Below, in pieces: positions 8,039 through 15,178 of a DNA stretch of 64,000 nucleotides. Every line of letters starts with the position of its first letter. Positions within the stretch are counted from its first letter, which is position 1. Under the pieces are notes generated by a model. It saw only the letters and a program-made list of their open reading frames with translations. It had not been told where the DNA came from and ran no database searches. Origin of the DNA: Desulfomicrobium sp. ZS1 (GTDB lineage: Bacteria; Desulfobacterota; Desulfovibrionia; Desulfovibrionales; Desulfomicrobiaceae); contig NZ_CP100351.1 of NCBI RefSeq assembly GCF_024204645.1, forward strand, positions 2,418,001 through 2,482,000. The letters are read 5' to 3'. A program made the translations under genes and the position numbers.

Positions 8039-8479
8039 ATGGGCGACGATCTGGACCGCATCATTGAGGCCATGCAGAATACGATAAATGAAGACACGCG
8101 CGCGGCCTGGGGCGAGGAAGCTTACGAGCGCTGGGTCAACCCGCCCAACATGGGGTCCATGACCGACGCCCACGGCACGGCGGAACTGCGCGGCACCTGC
8201 GGCGACAGCATGGTCATCTCGCTCAAATTCGACGGCGACCGGGTCTGCGCGGCATCTTTTGAAACGGACGGCTGCGGCCCCAGCGTGGTCTGCGGCTCCC
8301 TGGCGGCGGAAATGGCAGTGGGCAAAACGGCCGAAGAACTTATCGACATCACCGGCGAAATGGTCCTGGCCAGGGCCGGTCAGATCCCGGAGGACCATCA
8401 TCACTGCGCTTTTCTGGCCGTCTCGACGCTGCACGAGGCTTTAAGCAGATACATGCGTTTGGTCCTTGAAAAGAATTGA
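8039..8479 (+). CDS. NifU/IscU N-terminal-like iron-sulfur scaffold protein
   Basis: A 146-residue protein; the ATG at 8039 is chosen over a TTG at 8033 because AAGGGG ends nine bases before it. The C-terminal 100 residues follow the IscU/NifU_N pattern with the three cluster-ligand cysteines in GTCGDSM, TDGCGPSVVCGS and HHHCAFLAVSTL. The first 40 residues (DDLDRIIEAMQNTINEDTRA) are an extra helical leader seen in NifU-like proteins of sulfate reducers. It probably assembles or carries an Fe-S cluster. It lies between the CGGC protein and the DUF5320 protein; no cysteine desulfurase is nearby. Confidence 0.82.
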   Translation: MGDDLDRIIEAMQNTINEDTRAAWGEEAYERWVNPPNMGSMTDAHGTAELRGTCGDSMVISLKFDGDRVCAASFETDGCGPSVVCGSLAAEMAVGKTAEELIDITGEMVLARAGQIPEDHHHCAFLAVSTLHEALSRYMRLVLEKN

Positions 8480-8528
8480 CGGAAAATTTTTATACAACTG
8501 CTCCCGCGAAAGGCGGGAAGGAGGTTTT

Positions 8529-8831
8529 ATGCCAGCTGGTAACGGAACGGGCCCCATGGGTATGGGCTCCATGACAGGACGCGGTGCCGGATATTGCTCC
8601 GGTTCCGGGATGCCGGGTTACGCAAATGCCGGAGGATTCGGCGGTGGCGGATTCGGTTTTGGCGGCGGCAGAGGCCGCAGAAATCGCTTTTTTGCGGCAG
8701 CGCCGCAGGGTCGCTTCGCACGGCAGGGAGCCGTTGACCCTGCCACGGAGCAACAGGTGCTGAAAAATCAGGCCGAGGCTCTACAATCGCAACTGGAAGC
8801 CATCCAGAAACGCTTGGCGGAAATCAAATAG
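8529..8831 (+). CDS. DUF5320-like small glycine-rich protein
   Basis: A 100-residue protein; AAGGAGG fixes the ATG at 8529. It starts with GTGPMGMGSMTGRGAGYCSG, the signature of DUF5320, followed by a Gly/Phe/Arg-rich stretch (FGGGGFGFGGGRGRRNRFF) and a C-terminal coiled coil (KNQAEALQSQLEAIQKRLAEI). Such proteins are, from general knowledge, usually encoded beside Mrp/NBP35-type ATPases or NifX/NifB-like metal-cofactor proteins in anaerobes. Last gene of the CGGC/NifU-like operon; a strong terminator follows. Confidence 0.78.
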   Translation: MPAGNGTGPMGMGSMTGRGAGYCSGSGMPGYANAGGFGGGGFGFGGGRGRRNRFFAAAPQGRFARQGAVDPATEQQVLKNQAEALQSQLEAIQKRLAEIK

Positions 8832-8853
8832 CCGGGACACCCGGCACGTAAAG

Positions 8854-8895
8854 AGAATGGCCGCGCCCCTCAGGGGGTTGCGGCCATTCTTTGTT
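8854..8895. terminator. Strong intrinsic terminator
   Basis: AGAATGGCCGC at 8854-8864 pairs perfectly with GCGGCCATTCT at 8880-8890 and is followed by TTGTT. It ends the CGGC/NifU-like/DUF5320 operon and may also serve the convergent methyltransferase gene that ends at 8917. Confidence 0.85.
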
Positions 8896-8916
8896 ATATG
8901 CTCATGAAAGCGACCA

Positions 8917-10116
8917 TCACTTCGCCACACCCCAGACCGCATGCACAGGGTCGGAATGCTGGATCATGGGATAATAGCGATCCCGTGCGTCCATAGGCCG
9001 GGGCCAGCCGCGCTCCGAAAGGGTGGCCAAATCCTTGAAGAGCCCGCTCTCTCGAAAATATTCCGTGACCAGTCCAGTCCGCTCGAACTCGTGCAGCTCG
9101 GTCCAGATCCGCACGGCCTGATCCGGAAACCAGCGGTGCGAAAAAACCATGACGCAAAGCCCGCCGGGTTCGAGCACCCGCGCGATCTCGCGGAAAACCT
9201 CCAGAGGGCGGGCCAGATATTCCACAGACAGGCTGCATATCACGGCGTCGAAAGCGCGGTCCGCGAAAGGCAGGGCCGGGTCGGCGTTCAAGTCATGCAC
9301 CACGTGGGACGACAGGGCCGGATTCTCGCTCATCTCCTCCGCGTTCATGCCCAGGCCCGTGGCCGTAACACCTTCCGGCAGATGGGACTGCCAGCTGGCC
9401 ATGAGATCCAGGATGCGTTTTCTGCCCGGCAAAAGGCGCGAATAGACCTTGGCGATGTTTTCGCGCGCCTGGCTGTCCACATGGGCGACCTTGCGCGGCG
9501 TGGCGTAAAACACGGCGTCATTCATCCCAAGCGCCTTATCCAGGGGTGCGTCCAATCCAAAATTCGTGCCCTTCTTGTCCTTGCGCTTGAGACCAGGCCC
9601 ATCGGTCAGGGCGCAGATCCAGTCCTGGCATTGCCCGCCAAATTCCGCCGTCTTGGGCCAGACCGCGAGCGGAGCAATCTCGAGCCTGGCCTCAAGATCG
9701 GCCATGGGATGATTGAGATCAACGGTCAGCATGTCCTCGTCCATGTTGATGACGCGAAAAGGCTGAATGTTTTGCGGATAGATGCCGGGCACTCCGCGTA
9801 GCATTCCCTGGGGGTAAAAACGCCCCTGAATCGGGACAATACCCGGCTGATCGGCCGCAACCTTGAAGGCCTTACGCGGCACGGTCATGACTTTTCGCAT
9901 GTCGCGCACCGGCACATGCACGCCGGGTTCAAGCTCGACATGGCGGGACTCTCCCGCCTTCATTCCCAGAATCTCCTTCTCAAGCCCGGCAGGAAAAACA
10001 TCCCGCCACAGGTTCACGTTCTGGGCATAAAAACTGTCTTCGTGGCGCACCCCATGCTCTTCCCAGTGCAGGCGGAACAGGATGTTGGCCAGGGTATCGG
10101 TGGAAATGGCGGTCAT
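8917..10116 (-). CDS. Fusion of an FKBP/SlyD-like domain and a class I SAM methyltransferase
   Basis: A 399-residue protein. Residues about 10-170 track an FKBP of the SlyD type: FPAGLEKEILGMKAGESRHVEL, VPRKAF, then MLTVDLNHPMADLEARLEI, matching the NHPLAG strand of SlyD. Residues about 215-395 are a Methyltransf_11 domain: KRILDLMASWQSHLP (a variant of motif I that lacks the GxGxG glycines), FADRAFDAVICSLSVEYLARPLEVFREIARVLEPGG and MVFSHRWFP. It is presumably cytoplasmic, as no signal peptide is seen. The prolyl-isomerase half may hold a protein substrate for methylation, an inference. It is a lone gene convergent with the terminator at 8854. Confidence 0.8.
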   Translation of the reverse strand: MTAISTDTLANILFRLHWEEHGVRHEDSFYAQNVNLWRDVFPAGLEKEILGMKAGESRHVELEPGVHVPVRDMRKVMTVPRKAFKVAADQPGIVPIQGRFYPQGMLRGVPGIYPQNIQPFRVINMDEDMLTVDLNHPMADLEARLEIAPLAVWPKTAEFGGQCQDWICALTDGPGLKRKDKKGTNFGLDAPLDKALGMNDAVFYATPRKVAHVDSQARENIAKVYSRLLPGRKRILDLMASWQSHLPEGVTATGLGMNAEEMSENPALSSHVVHDLNADPALPFADRAFDAVICSLSVEYLARPLEVFREIARVLEPGGLCVMVFSHRWFPDQAVRIWTELHEFERTGLVTEYFRESGLFKDLATLSERGWPRPMDARDRYYPMIQHSDPVHAVWGVAK

Positions 10117-10210
10117 GACGGCCTCCGGTGTAATTAAAAAAAAGAATAATTCCTGATAAGATACCGCGTGATGCAGTCAAGAAGAAAAAAAAGCGATTAC
10201 GCCATGCCCA

Positions 10211-10240
10211 TAAAACAAGAAAGCGCCCCGAACGGAGCGC
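10211..10240 (-). terminator. Intrinsic terminator of the aminotransferase-ferredoxin unit
   Basis: On the minus strand GCGCTCC (10240-10234) pairs with GGGGCGC (10229-10223) around GTTC and runs into TTTCTTGTTTT. It lies 28 bases past the ferredoxin stop. Confidence 0.75.
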
Positions 10241-10267
10241 CCTTGGGTTGCTTGCTTACGTCAATCC

Positions 10268-10462
10268 CTATTCGATGATCTCGATGCAGTCGTCCGGGCA
10301 GTAGGCCACGACCTTGCGGGCCAGGTCTTCCTCGCAGGGGTTTTTGAGGATCACGGCCACATGCGCGGCCTCGTCATAGGCGAAAAACTCCGGGGCCAGC
10401 TCCACGCAGGCCAGACATCCGGAACAGCAGGGCTGGTTCAGAGCCACTTCCACCATGTTCAT
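10268..10462 (-). CDS. Small single-cluster [4Fe-4S] ferredoxin
   Basis: A 64-residue protein with PCCSGCLACVELAPEFFAYDE (CxxCxxC ligands within Cys12-Cys19) and a final VVAYCPDDCIEIIE that supplies the fourth ligand, the layout of monocluster [4Fe-4S] ferredoxins. It carries single electrons in the cytoplasm. Its ATG overlaps the stop of the aminotransferase by four bases (ATGA), so the two are translationally coupled. The partner reaction is not evident from sequence. Confidence 0.88.
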   Translation of the reverse strand: MNMVEVALNQPCCSGCLACVELAPEFFAYDEAAHVAVILKNPCEEDLARKVVAYCPDDCIEIIE

Positions 10463-11613
10463 TTGAGGCCTCCCAGATATTTTTCAAGCCGACGCATGCC
10501 TTCTTCGATGTTCTCGATGGAGTTGGCATAGGAAAAGCGGATGTAGCCCTCGCCTCCCGGCCCGAAATCCACTCCCGGCGCCACGCCGACTCCGGCCCTC
10601 TCAAGCAGGTCGAAAGTGAAGCGCATGGAATCGTTCGTGTATTTCTTGGCATTGGCGAATACGTAGAAGGCTCCCGTGGGCTCGACCTTGATGCCGAAGC
10701 CAAGCTCGCGCAGCCTGCCGATCATGTGCTTGCGGCGCTGGTCATAGATGGCCTTCATGCGTGTCACGTCCGGACCGGCCTGGGTTAGGGCGGCCACCCC
10801 GGCCCACTGGGCGATGGAGCTGGTGCACAGAAAAAAATTCTGCTGCATGGTCTGCAGGCGCTTCATATAGCCCTTGGGCGCGATGACATAGCCGAGCCGC
10901 CAGCCGGTCATGGCGTAGAGTTTGGAGAAGCCGTTGAAAACAAAACAGTTGTCCGTGAATTCAAGGGCGGTGTGCTCCTGCCCCTCATAGACAAGCCCGT
11001 GGTAGATCTCGTCGGAGAAGAGCGGCACGCCCAGCTCGGCCAGGCCGCAGTAGACCTCGGGGCTGACCAGGGTGCCCGTGGGGTTGGATGGCGAATTGAC
11101 CAGAATGCCGCGCACATCCTCGCCCATGCGCTCCTTGACCTGGTCCACGCGGAACTGGAATCCGTCCTCCTCGCGCACGGGCACAAAATCGGGCACCGCC
11201 CCGGCGAAGCGGATGAAATTGGGATAACAGGCATAGCTGGGGTCCGAGAGCAGCACCCGGTCGCCGGGCTGCAGCAGCAGCGAAAAGGCCAGCAGCATGG
11301 ACGGCGACGTGCCCGAGGTGACAAGCACCTGATCCGGATGGACCGCCACCCCGTACTTGGCATGATAGTTCGCGCAGATGGCCTCGCGCAGCTCGATGAT
11401 GCCCAGAGAATGGGTATATTGACAGCGACCGTCGCGGATGGCCTTGCAGGCGGCGTCCTTGACGCACTCGGGCGTGTCGAAGTCGGGCTCGCCGATCTGC
11501 AGATGCACGATATCCCGGCCCTCTTTCTCCAGCGCGCAGGCCCGCTCCAGCACGTCCATGACCTTGAAGGAACTTAAGCTCTGGCAGCATGGGTTGATGC
11601 GGCATTCATTCAT
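10459..11613 (-). CDS. Class I/II PLP-dependent aminotransferase
   Basis: A 384-residue fold-type I enzyme. The start at 11613 follows GAGGGGG; the open frame upstream (to 11784) has no ribosome site. Seen are HLQIGEPDFDTPE, SPSNPTG (substrate and PLP contacts, residues 174-180), FSDEIYHGLVY with the PLP-ring Asp, and the Schiff-base lysine Lys231 in VFNGFSKLYAMTGWRLGY. The length and motifs fit the aspartate/alanine aminotransferase group (AspC/DapL/AlaT-like); the amino acid partner cannot be named. Coupled by a four-base overlap to a ferredoxin gene. Confidence 0.9.
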   Translation of the reverse strand: MNECRINPCCQSLSSFKVMDVLERACALEKEGRDIVHLQIGEPDFDTPECVKDAACKAIRDGRCQYTHSLGIIELREAICANYHAKYGVAVHPDQVLVTSGTSPSMLLAFSLLLQPGDRVLLSDPSYACYPNFIRFAGAVPDFVPVREEDGFQFRVDQVKERMGEDVRGILVNSPSNPTGTLVSPEVYCGLAELGVPLFSDEIYHGLVYEGQEHTALEFTDNCFVFNGFSKLYAMTGWRLGYVIAPKGYMKRLQTMQQNFFLCTSSIAQWAGVAALTQAGPDVTRMKAIYDQRRKHMIGRLRELGFGIKVEPTGAFYVFANAKKYTNDSMRFTFDLLERAGVGVAPGVDFGPGGEGYIRFSYANSIENIEEGMRRLEKYLGGLK

Positions 11614-12034
11614 AAAAATCCCCCTCGCGATTCGTAATACGGGCGGCTTATACCGCTTCGCGGCAAAGCTCAAATTCTTCCATGCGCACCAAGGCGGCAA
11701 TCCTGTGGACGTGGTAATGATTTTTTCCAGTTTACCTCCACACCGGCCACAAGTATTTCCACTTTCCCGGCGTGTCCCGTCCACAAACTGCTACCTGATG
11801 GGACTGCGCGCCACAATCCGCCACGCCATATCTCGTCTTGCGTCATGGAAACGATCATATTATGGCTTCGCCACCTCGCGCCCGGCCACTGGGCGCCCAG
11901 GCAAATCACAACCATTCCATTCCATTTCCCGGCAACGTTCGACCACGCATGCAAAACGGTGAGTTCCCGCTCATCTGCGCCGCGCCCGGCGCGCTCTGCG
12001 AAGAACCCCTAAGAATTGGAATGAAGGAGATATC
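11614..12034. other. 421-base intergenic region, no gene seen
   Basis: The gap lies between the start of the minus-strand aminotransferase and the plus-strand ychF, so it must hold both promoters. I see no convincing gene, repeat or terminator. The ychF ribosome site GAAGGAG lies at about 12023-12029. Confidence 0.5.
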
Positions 12035-13135
12035 ATGGGACTGAGCATAGGCATCGTGGGCCTGCCCAATGTGGGCAAATCCACTCTTTTCAACGCGCTG
12101 ACCAAGGCCCAGAATGCCGAAAGCGCCAACTACCCCTTCTGCACCATCGAGCCCAACAAGGCCGTAGTGCCGGTGCCGGACCCGCGTCTGGCCAAACTCG
12201 TCGAACTGGTGAATTCGCAGAAGATCATCCAAGCCACGGTGGACTTCATCGACATCGCCGGGCTGGTCAAAGGCGCGAGTAAGGGCGAGGGGCTCGGGAA
12301 CCAGTTCCTGGCCAACATCCGCGAATGCGACGCCATCCTGCACGTGGTGCGCTGCTTCGAAAACGACGACGTCATCCATGTCGACGGGTCCGTCAACCCC
12401 ATCCGCGACATCGAGGTCATCGACACGGAACTGATCCTGGCCGACCTGCAGGCCGTGGAGCGCAAGGCCGAGCGCCTGTCCAAGCAGATCCGGGGCGACA
12501 AGCGCCTTGCTCCCCAGCTGGACCTGCTGCAAAAGCTCACGGCCCACCTGAACACGGGCAAACCGGCCTCGGAACTCGAAGAGCTCAAAAGCGACCTGGG
12601 ACAGGAGCTGCGCAAGGACCTGCTGCTGATCACCTTCAAGCCGGTCATCTTCGGCATGAACGTGGACGAGGCGGGCCTTGGCGAGGACAACGATTTCGTC
12701 AAGCAGGTCCGGGAACTGGCTGCGGCCAGAGGCGCCCGCAGCGTTAAGATTTCCGCCCGCATCGAGGAAGAGCTGGTCGGCCTGACCCCGGAGGAAGCCC
12801 AGGAATTCCTGTCATCCTACGGAGTGAGCGAATCGGGCCTGGACCTGATCATTCGCACCGGCTACGAGATGCTCGGCCTGTGCTCCTACTTCACCGCCGG
12901 CCCCAAGGAGGTCCGCGCCTGGACCATTCACCAGGGCTGCAAGGCTCCCCAGGGCGCGGGCGTGATCCACACGGATTTCGAGCGAGGCTTCATCCGGGCC
13001 GAGGTCATCGCCTACGACGATTACGTCAAGCACGGCACCGAAGCCAAATGCCGGGCCGCCGGAGTGCTGCGGGTCGAGGGCAAGGAATACGTCTTGAAAG
13101 ACGGGGACGTGGTGCACTTCCTCTTCAACGTCTAG
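12035..13135 (+). CDS. ychF: Redox-regulated P-loop ATPase YchF (OLA1 family)
   Basis: A 366-residue protein, the standard YchF length. The N-terminus is SIGIVGLPNVGKSTLFNALT (P-loop), followed by DFIDIAGLVKGASKGEGLGNQFLANIRECDAI (switch II and the long insert) and a coiled-coil helical domain. The C-terminal TGS domain contains FTAGPKEVRAWTIHQGCKAP and ends EYVLKDGDVVHFLFNV. YchF prefers ATP to GTP and binds the ribosome and proteins of the oxidative-stress response. GAAGGAG precedes the start. Confidence 0.97.
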   Translation: MGLSIGIVGLPNVGKSTLFNALTKAQNAESANYPFCTIEPNKAVVPVPDPRLAKLVELVNSQKIIQATVDFIDIAGLVKGASKGEGLGNQFLANIRECDAILHVVRCFENDDVIHVDGSVNPIRDIEVIDTELILADLQAVERKAERLSKQIRGDKRLAPQLDLLQKLTAHLNTGKPASELEELKSDLGQELRKDLLLITFKPVIFGMNVDEAGLGEDNDFVKQVRELAAARGARSVKISARIEEELVGLTPEEAQEFLSSYGVSESGLDLIIRTGYEMLGLCSYFTAGPKEVRAWTIHQGCKAPQGAGVIHTDFERGFIRAEVIAYDDYVKHGTEAKCRAAGVLRVEGKEYVLKDGDVVHFLFNV

Positions 13136-13144
13136 GAGGCCGCC

Positions 13145-13275
13145 CAAAATCCGTTCTCGGCTGCGTTGCTCATAGGTTTTGAAGGGCTCATGGAGTCCGG
13201 CGGCACTGCACCCTTCAAAATCGGCTGCCCGTGCCGGGCACATGCGCGCCTTGCCGCAACGAGTTTTGAACGGCC
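13145..13275. repeat. Imperfect palindromic intergenic repeat
   Basis: TTTTGAAGGG at 13177-13186 and CCCTTCAAAA at 13211-13220 are perfect inverted arms with a 24-base spacer. Outside them AAATCCGTTCTCGGCTGCGTTGC and a degraded inverse copy (CTTGCCGCAACGAGTTTTGAACGG) extend the symmetry. It fills the gap between ychF and the TrmJ-like gene. It resembles a dispersed intergenic element, but I cannot see a second copy here. Confidence 0.5.
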
Positions 13276-13291
13276 TCAACCTTTGGATTTG

Positions 13292-14044
13292 ATGAACATG
13301 CTTGAGAACATCGACGTCATTCTCTTCCGCCCCAAGTACCCCGAGAACATCGGCTCCGTGGCCAGGGCCTGCCTGAACATGGGCTGCGGCCAGATCGTGC
13401 TGGTGGATCCATGGAATTGGGACCAGGGCAAAGCCCTGCCACTGGCCACCCACCACGCGGGGCACCTCTTGGAGAACATCCGCATCCATGGGACCCTGGC
13501 CGAAGCTCTGGCGCCCTATTCCTTCGCCTACGGCACCACGGCCAGGACCGGCGGCTGGCGCCAGGGCATCCAGACGCCGGAGGAGGCCGCCCCGCGCATC
13601 GTCGAGCAGCGCAATGCCGGCGGCACGATCGCCATCGTCTTCGGCCCCGAGGACAAGGGGCTGACCAACGAGGAAACAGACCTCTGCAACCAGCTCCTGA
13701 CCATCCCCACCACCGACAACCTGACCTCGCTGAACCTGAGCCAGGCGGTCATGGTCGTGCTTTACGAGTGCTTCAAAAAATCCCTGGCCAAACCTTTCAA
13801 AGTGGCGGGCCAGCCCAAGGATCGCTACATCAACAGCGAGGAGCGGGAAGTCCTCTTCAACCAGCTGCGCGAAACCCTGATCGAAATCGACTTCCTCAAC
13901 AAGGACAACCCGGAATACTTCATGCTGCCGCTGAAGCGCTTCTTCAACCGCATCAACCCGCGCCTGAACGAATACAACCTGCTCATGGGCCTCTGCCGCC
14001 AGATGAGACGGATCGTGAACATCGCCAAAAACGACAGATCATAG
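13292..14044 (+). CDS. trmJ: TrmJ-like SPOUT tRNA/rRNA 2'-O-methyltransferase
   Basis: About 250 residues from the ATG at 13292 (a second ATG at 13298 is also possible; neither has a strong ribosome site, and the open frame to 13166 runs through the palindromic repeat). VILFRPKYPENIGSVARACLNMG is the conserved N-terminal motif of TrmH group 1. The knot region has IAIVFGPEDKGLTNEETDLC and IPTTDNLTSLNLSQAVMVVLYE, the SAM-binding trefoil motifs. E. coli TrmJ (about 246 residues) methylates the 2'-OH of tRNA position 32; that target is inferred by family. Confidence 0.88.
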   Translation: MNMLENIDVILFRPKYPENIGSVARACLNMGCGQIVLVDPWNWDQGKALPLATHHAGHLLENIRIHGTLAEALAPYSFAYGTTARTGGWRQGIQTPEEAAPRIVEQRNAGGTIAIVFGPEDKGLTNEETDLCNQLLTIPTTDNLTSLNLSQAVMVVLYECFKKSLAKPFKVAGQPKDRYINSEEREVLFNQLRETLIEIDFLNKDNPEYFMLPLKRFFNRINPRLNEYNLLMGLCRQMRRIVNIAKNDRS

Positions 14045-14215
14045 GGGCGGACCTACGTGTTCGCCCTTCTTCTTCGCGACGCATCGCCCATGACAGGGCG
14101 GGCGTGTACGGCAGGGCGGGCATGTACGGCAGGGCAGGCGTGTACGGCAGGGCGGGCATGTACGGCAGGGCGGACATGTACGGCAGGGCGGACACGCAGG
14201 TCCGCCCCTACGGTG
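14042..14215. repeat. REP-like array A with five 18-base tandem units
   Basis: The array opens with TAGGGGCGGACCTACGTGT at about 14042 and closes with its inverse ACACGCAGGTCCGCCCCTA. Between them lie five copies of an 18-base unit, consensus GGGCGGGCATGTACGGCA, that vary at G/A and C/T positions. The ends form a long hairpin typical of REP doublets (REPINs/BIMEs). The array starts at the stop codon of the TrmJ-like gene and ends just before the stop of the RayT-type transposase. Confidence 0.85.
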
Positions 14216-14217
14216 CA

Positions 14218-14910
14218 TCATATCATCCAATCCGCATCATCCGCCGGATGGCCAACCCCATACATGGCCGATATTTCCCGCAATCCCTGGTCCGGATGCA
14301 ACCGATCCATTTCCCATCGCACAGGATTGGTGGCGATATATTCCCGGATGCGATTCAATTCCGATTCGTCGCGTACGATGTGTTCCCAATAATTACGTTG
14401 CCATAACCGACCGAAAAACGGTTGCCATCCGTGTTGTTTCACGCTGCGAATATATTCATTGGTCGACATCGTTTTAAACCATTGCACCACACGACGTAGG
14501 GGCGAACCTACGTGTTCGCCCTCCCCAACGTGTTCGCCCATTTCCACCGAAACCACATGTTCGCCCATGTTTGGGCGGGCGTGTAAGGCAGGGCGGACAC
14601 GTAGGTCCGCCCCTACGGAATCATTATGCGGACAGGCGTGGCCGGTATTGATGACGATGAAATGGACATGGTTCGGCATGCACACCCAGGCGTCGCAGGC
14701 AATGTCATCAAATTTACGCATCAATTCATTATACCAACGATTCAACATCACACCCGCTTCGTTCAGTCGTATTTCCCCATCCAGCACATGGCCAAACAGG
14801 CACGACCGACCCTGCACGCATATGGTCACAAAATACGCACCAGACCGGGAATAATCATAATTCGGCAACCGAATGGAACGTCGACGATGGATTTTTGGAT
14901 TGCACGGCAT
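14218..14910 (-). CDS. rayT: RayT-type REP-associated tyrosine transposase carrying an internal REP array
   Basis: A 230-residue Y1 transposase. The N-terminus RRRSIRLPNYDYSRSGAYFVTICVQGR and the HUH motif HVH at residues 81-83 (MPNHVHFIV) are typical; the likely nucleophile is Tyr174 in QRNYWEHIVRDESEL, followed by IREYIATNPVRWE. RayT proteins cut REP hairpins and are thought to spread them. Residues about 98-140 (GADLRVRP, ALHARPNMGEHV, GEHVGSPLRR) are simply the translation of REP array B and have no place in the fold, yet the frame stays open. Arrays lie on both sides as well. Whether the enzyme remains active with this insertion is unknown. Confidence 0.87.
   Translation of the reverse strand: MPCNPKIHRRRSIRLPNYDYSRSGAYFVTICVQGRSCLFGHVLDGEIRLNEAGVMLNRWYNELMRKFDDIACDAWVCMPNHVHFIVINTGHACPHNDSVGADLRVRPALHARPNMGEHVVSVEMGEHVGEGEHVGSPLRRVVQWFKTMSTNEYIRSVKQHGWQPFFGRLWQRNYWEHIVRDESELNRIREYIATNPVRWEMDRLHPDQGLREISAMYGVGHPADDADWMI
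14491..14622. repeat. REP-like array B inside the RayT reading frame
   Basis: Left arm GTAGGGGCGAACCTACGTGT and right arm ACACGTAGGTCCGCCCCTAC enclose degraded copies of GTTCGCCC and GGGCGGGCGTGTA. The length is close to a multiple of three and no stop arises on the minus strand, so the transposase frame continues through it. Confidence 0.85.
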
Positions 14911-15036
14911 CAGTCCTCCAGGCAGGAATCATGACGCATCACGACAAATTCTGCCAGGGACAGGCTGACGCAACGGAAAAAAATACAGATACAACCGTAT
15001 CGCCGGCGGCCCGTTTATTCGTGGCGATGTGTAGGA

Positions 15037-15178
15037 AATGGGCAGGGCGGACACGTTGGGCAGACACGTTGGGCAGACACGCAGGTCCGCCCCTACGATC
15101 CATCACGCCGTAGGGGCGGACCTACGTGTCCGCCCTGCCCAACGTGTCCGCCCCCCCCTACGTACCCGCCCTGCCCCC
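15037..15178. repeat. REP-like array C overlapping the 3' end of the MocR gene
   Basis: Here the order of arms is reversed: GGGCAGACACGTTGGGCAGA and ACACGCAGGTCCGCCCCTAC come first, then after 15 bases GTAGGGGCGGACCTACGTGT and GTCCGCCCTGCCCAACGTGT. The stop codon and last six codons of the MocR regulator fall in this array. Confidence 0.85.

Noticed and set aside
14091-14195. Tandem units read as a CRISPR array
   Set aside because: Units are contiguous with no spacers, lie within REP arms and there are no cas genes.
13411-14406. 331-residue frame on the plus strand through TrmJ and the repeat array
   Set aside because: It is a shifted frame of the methylase that continues into repeat translation; no homology pattern.
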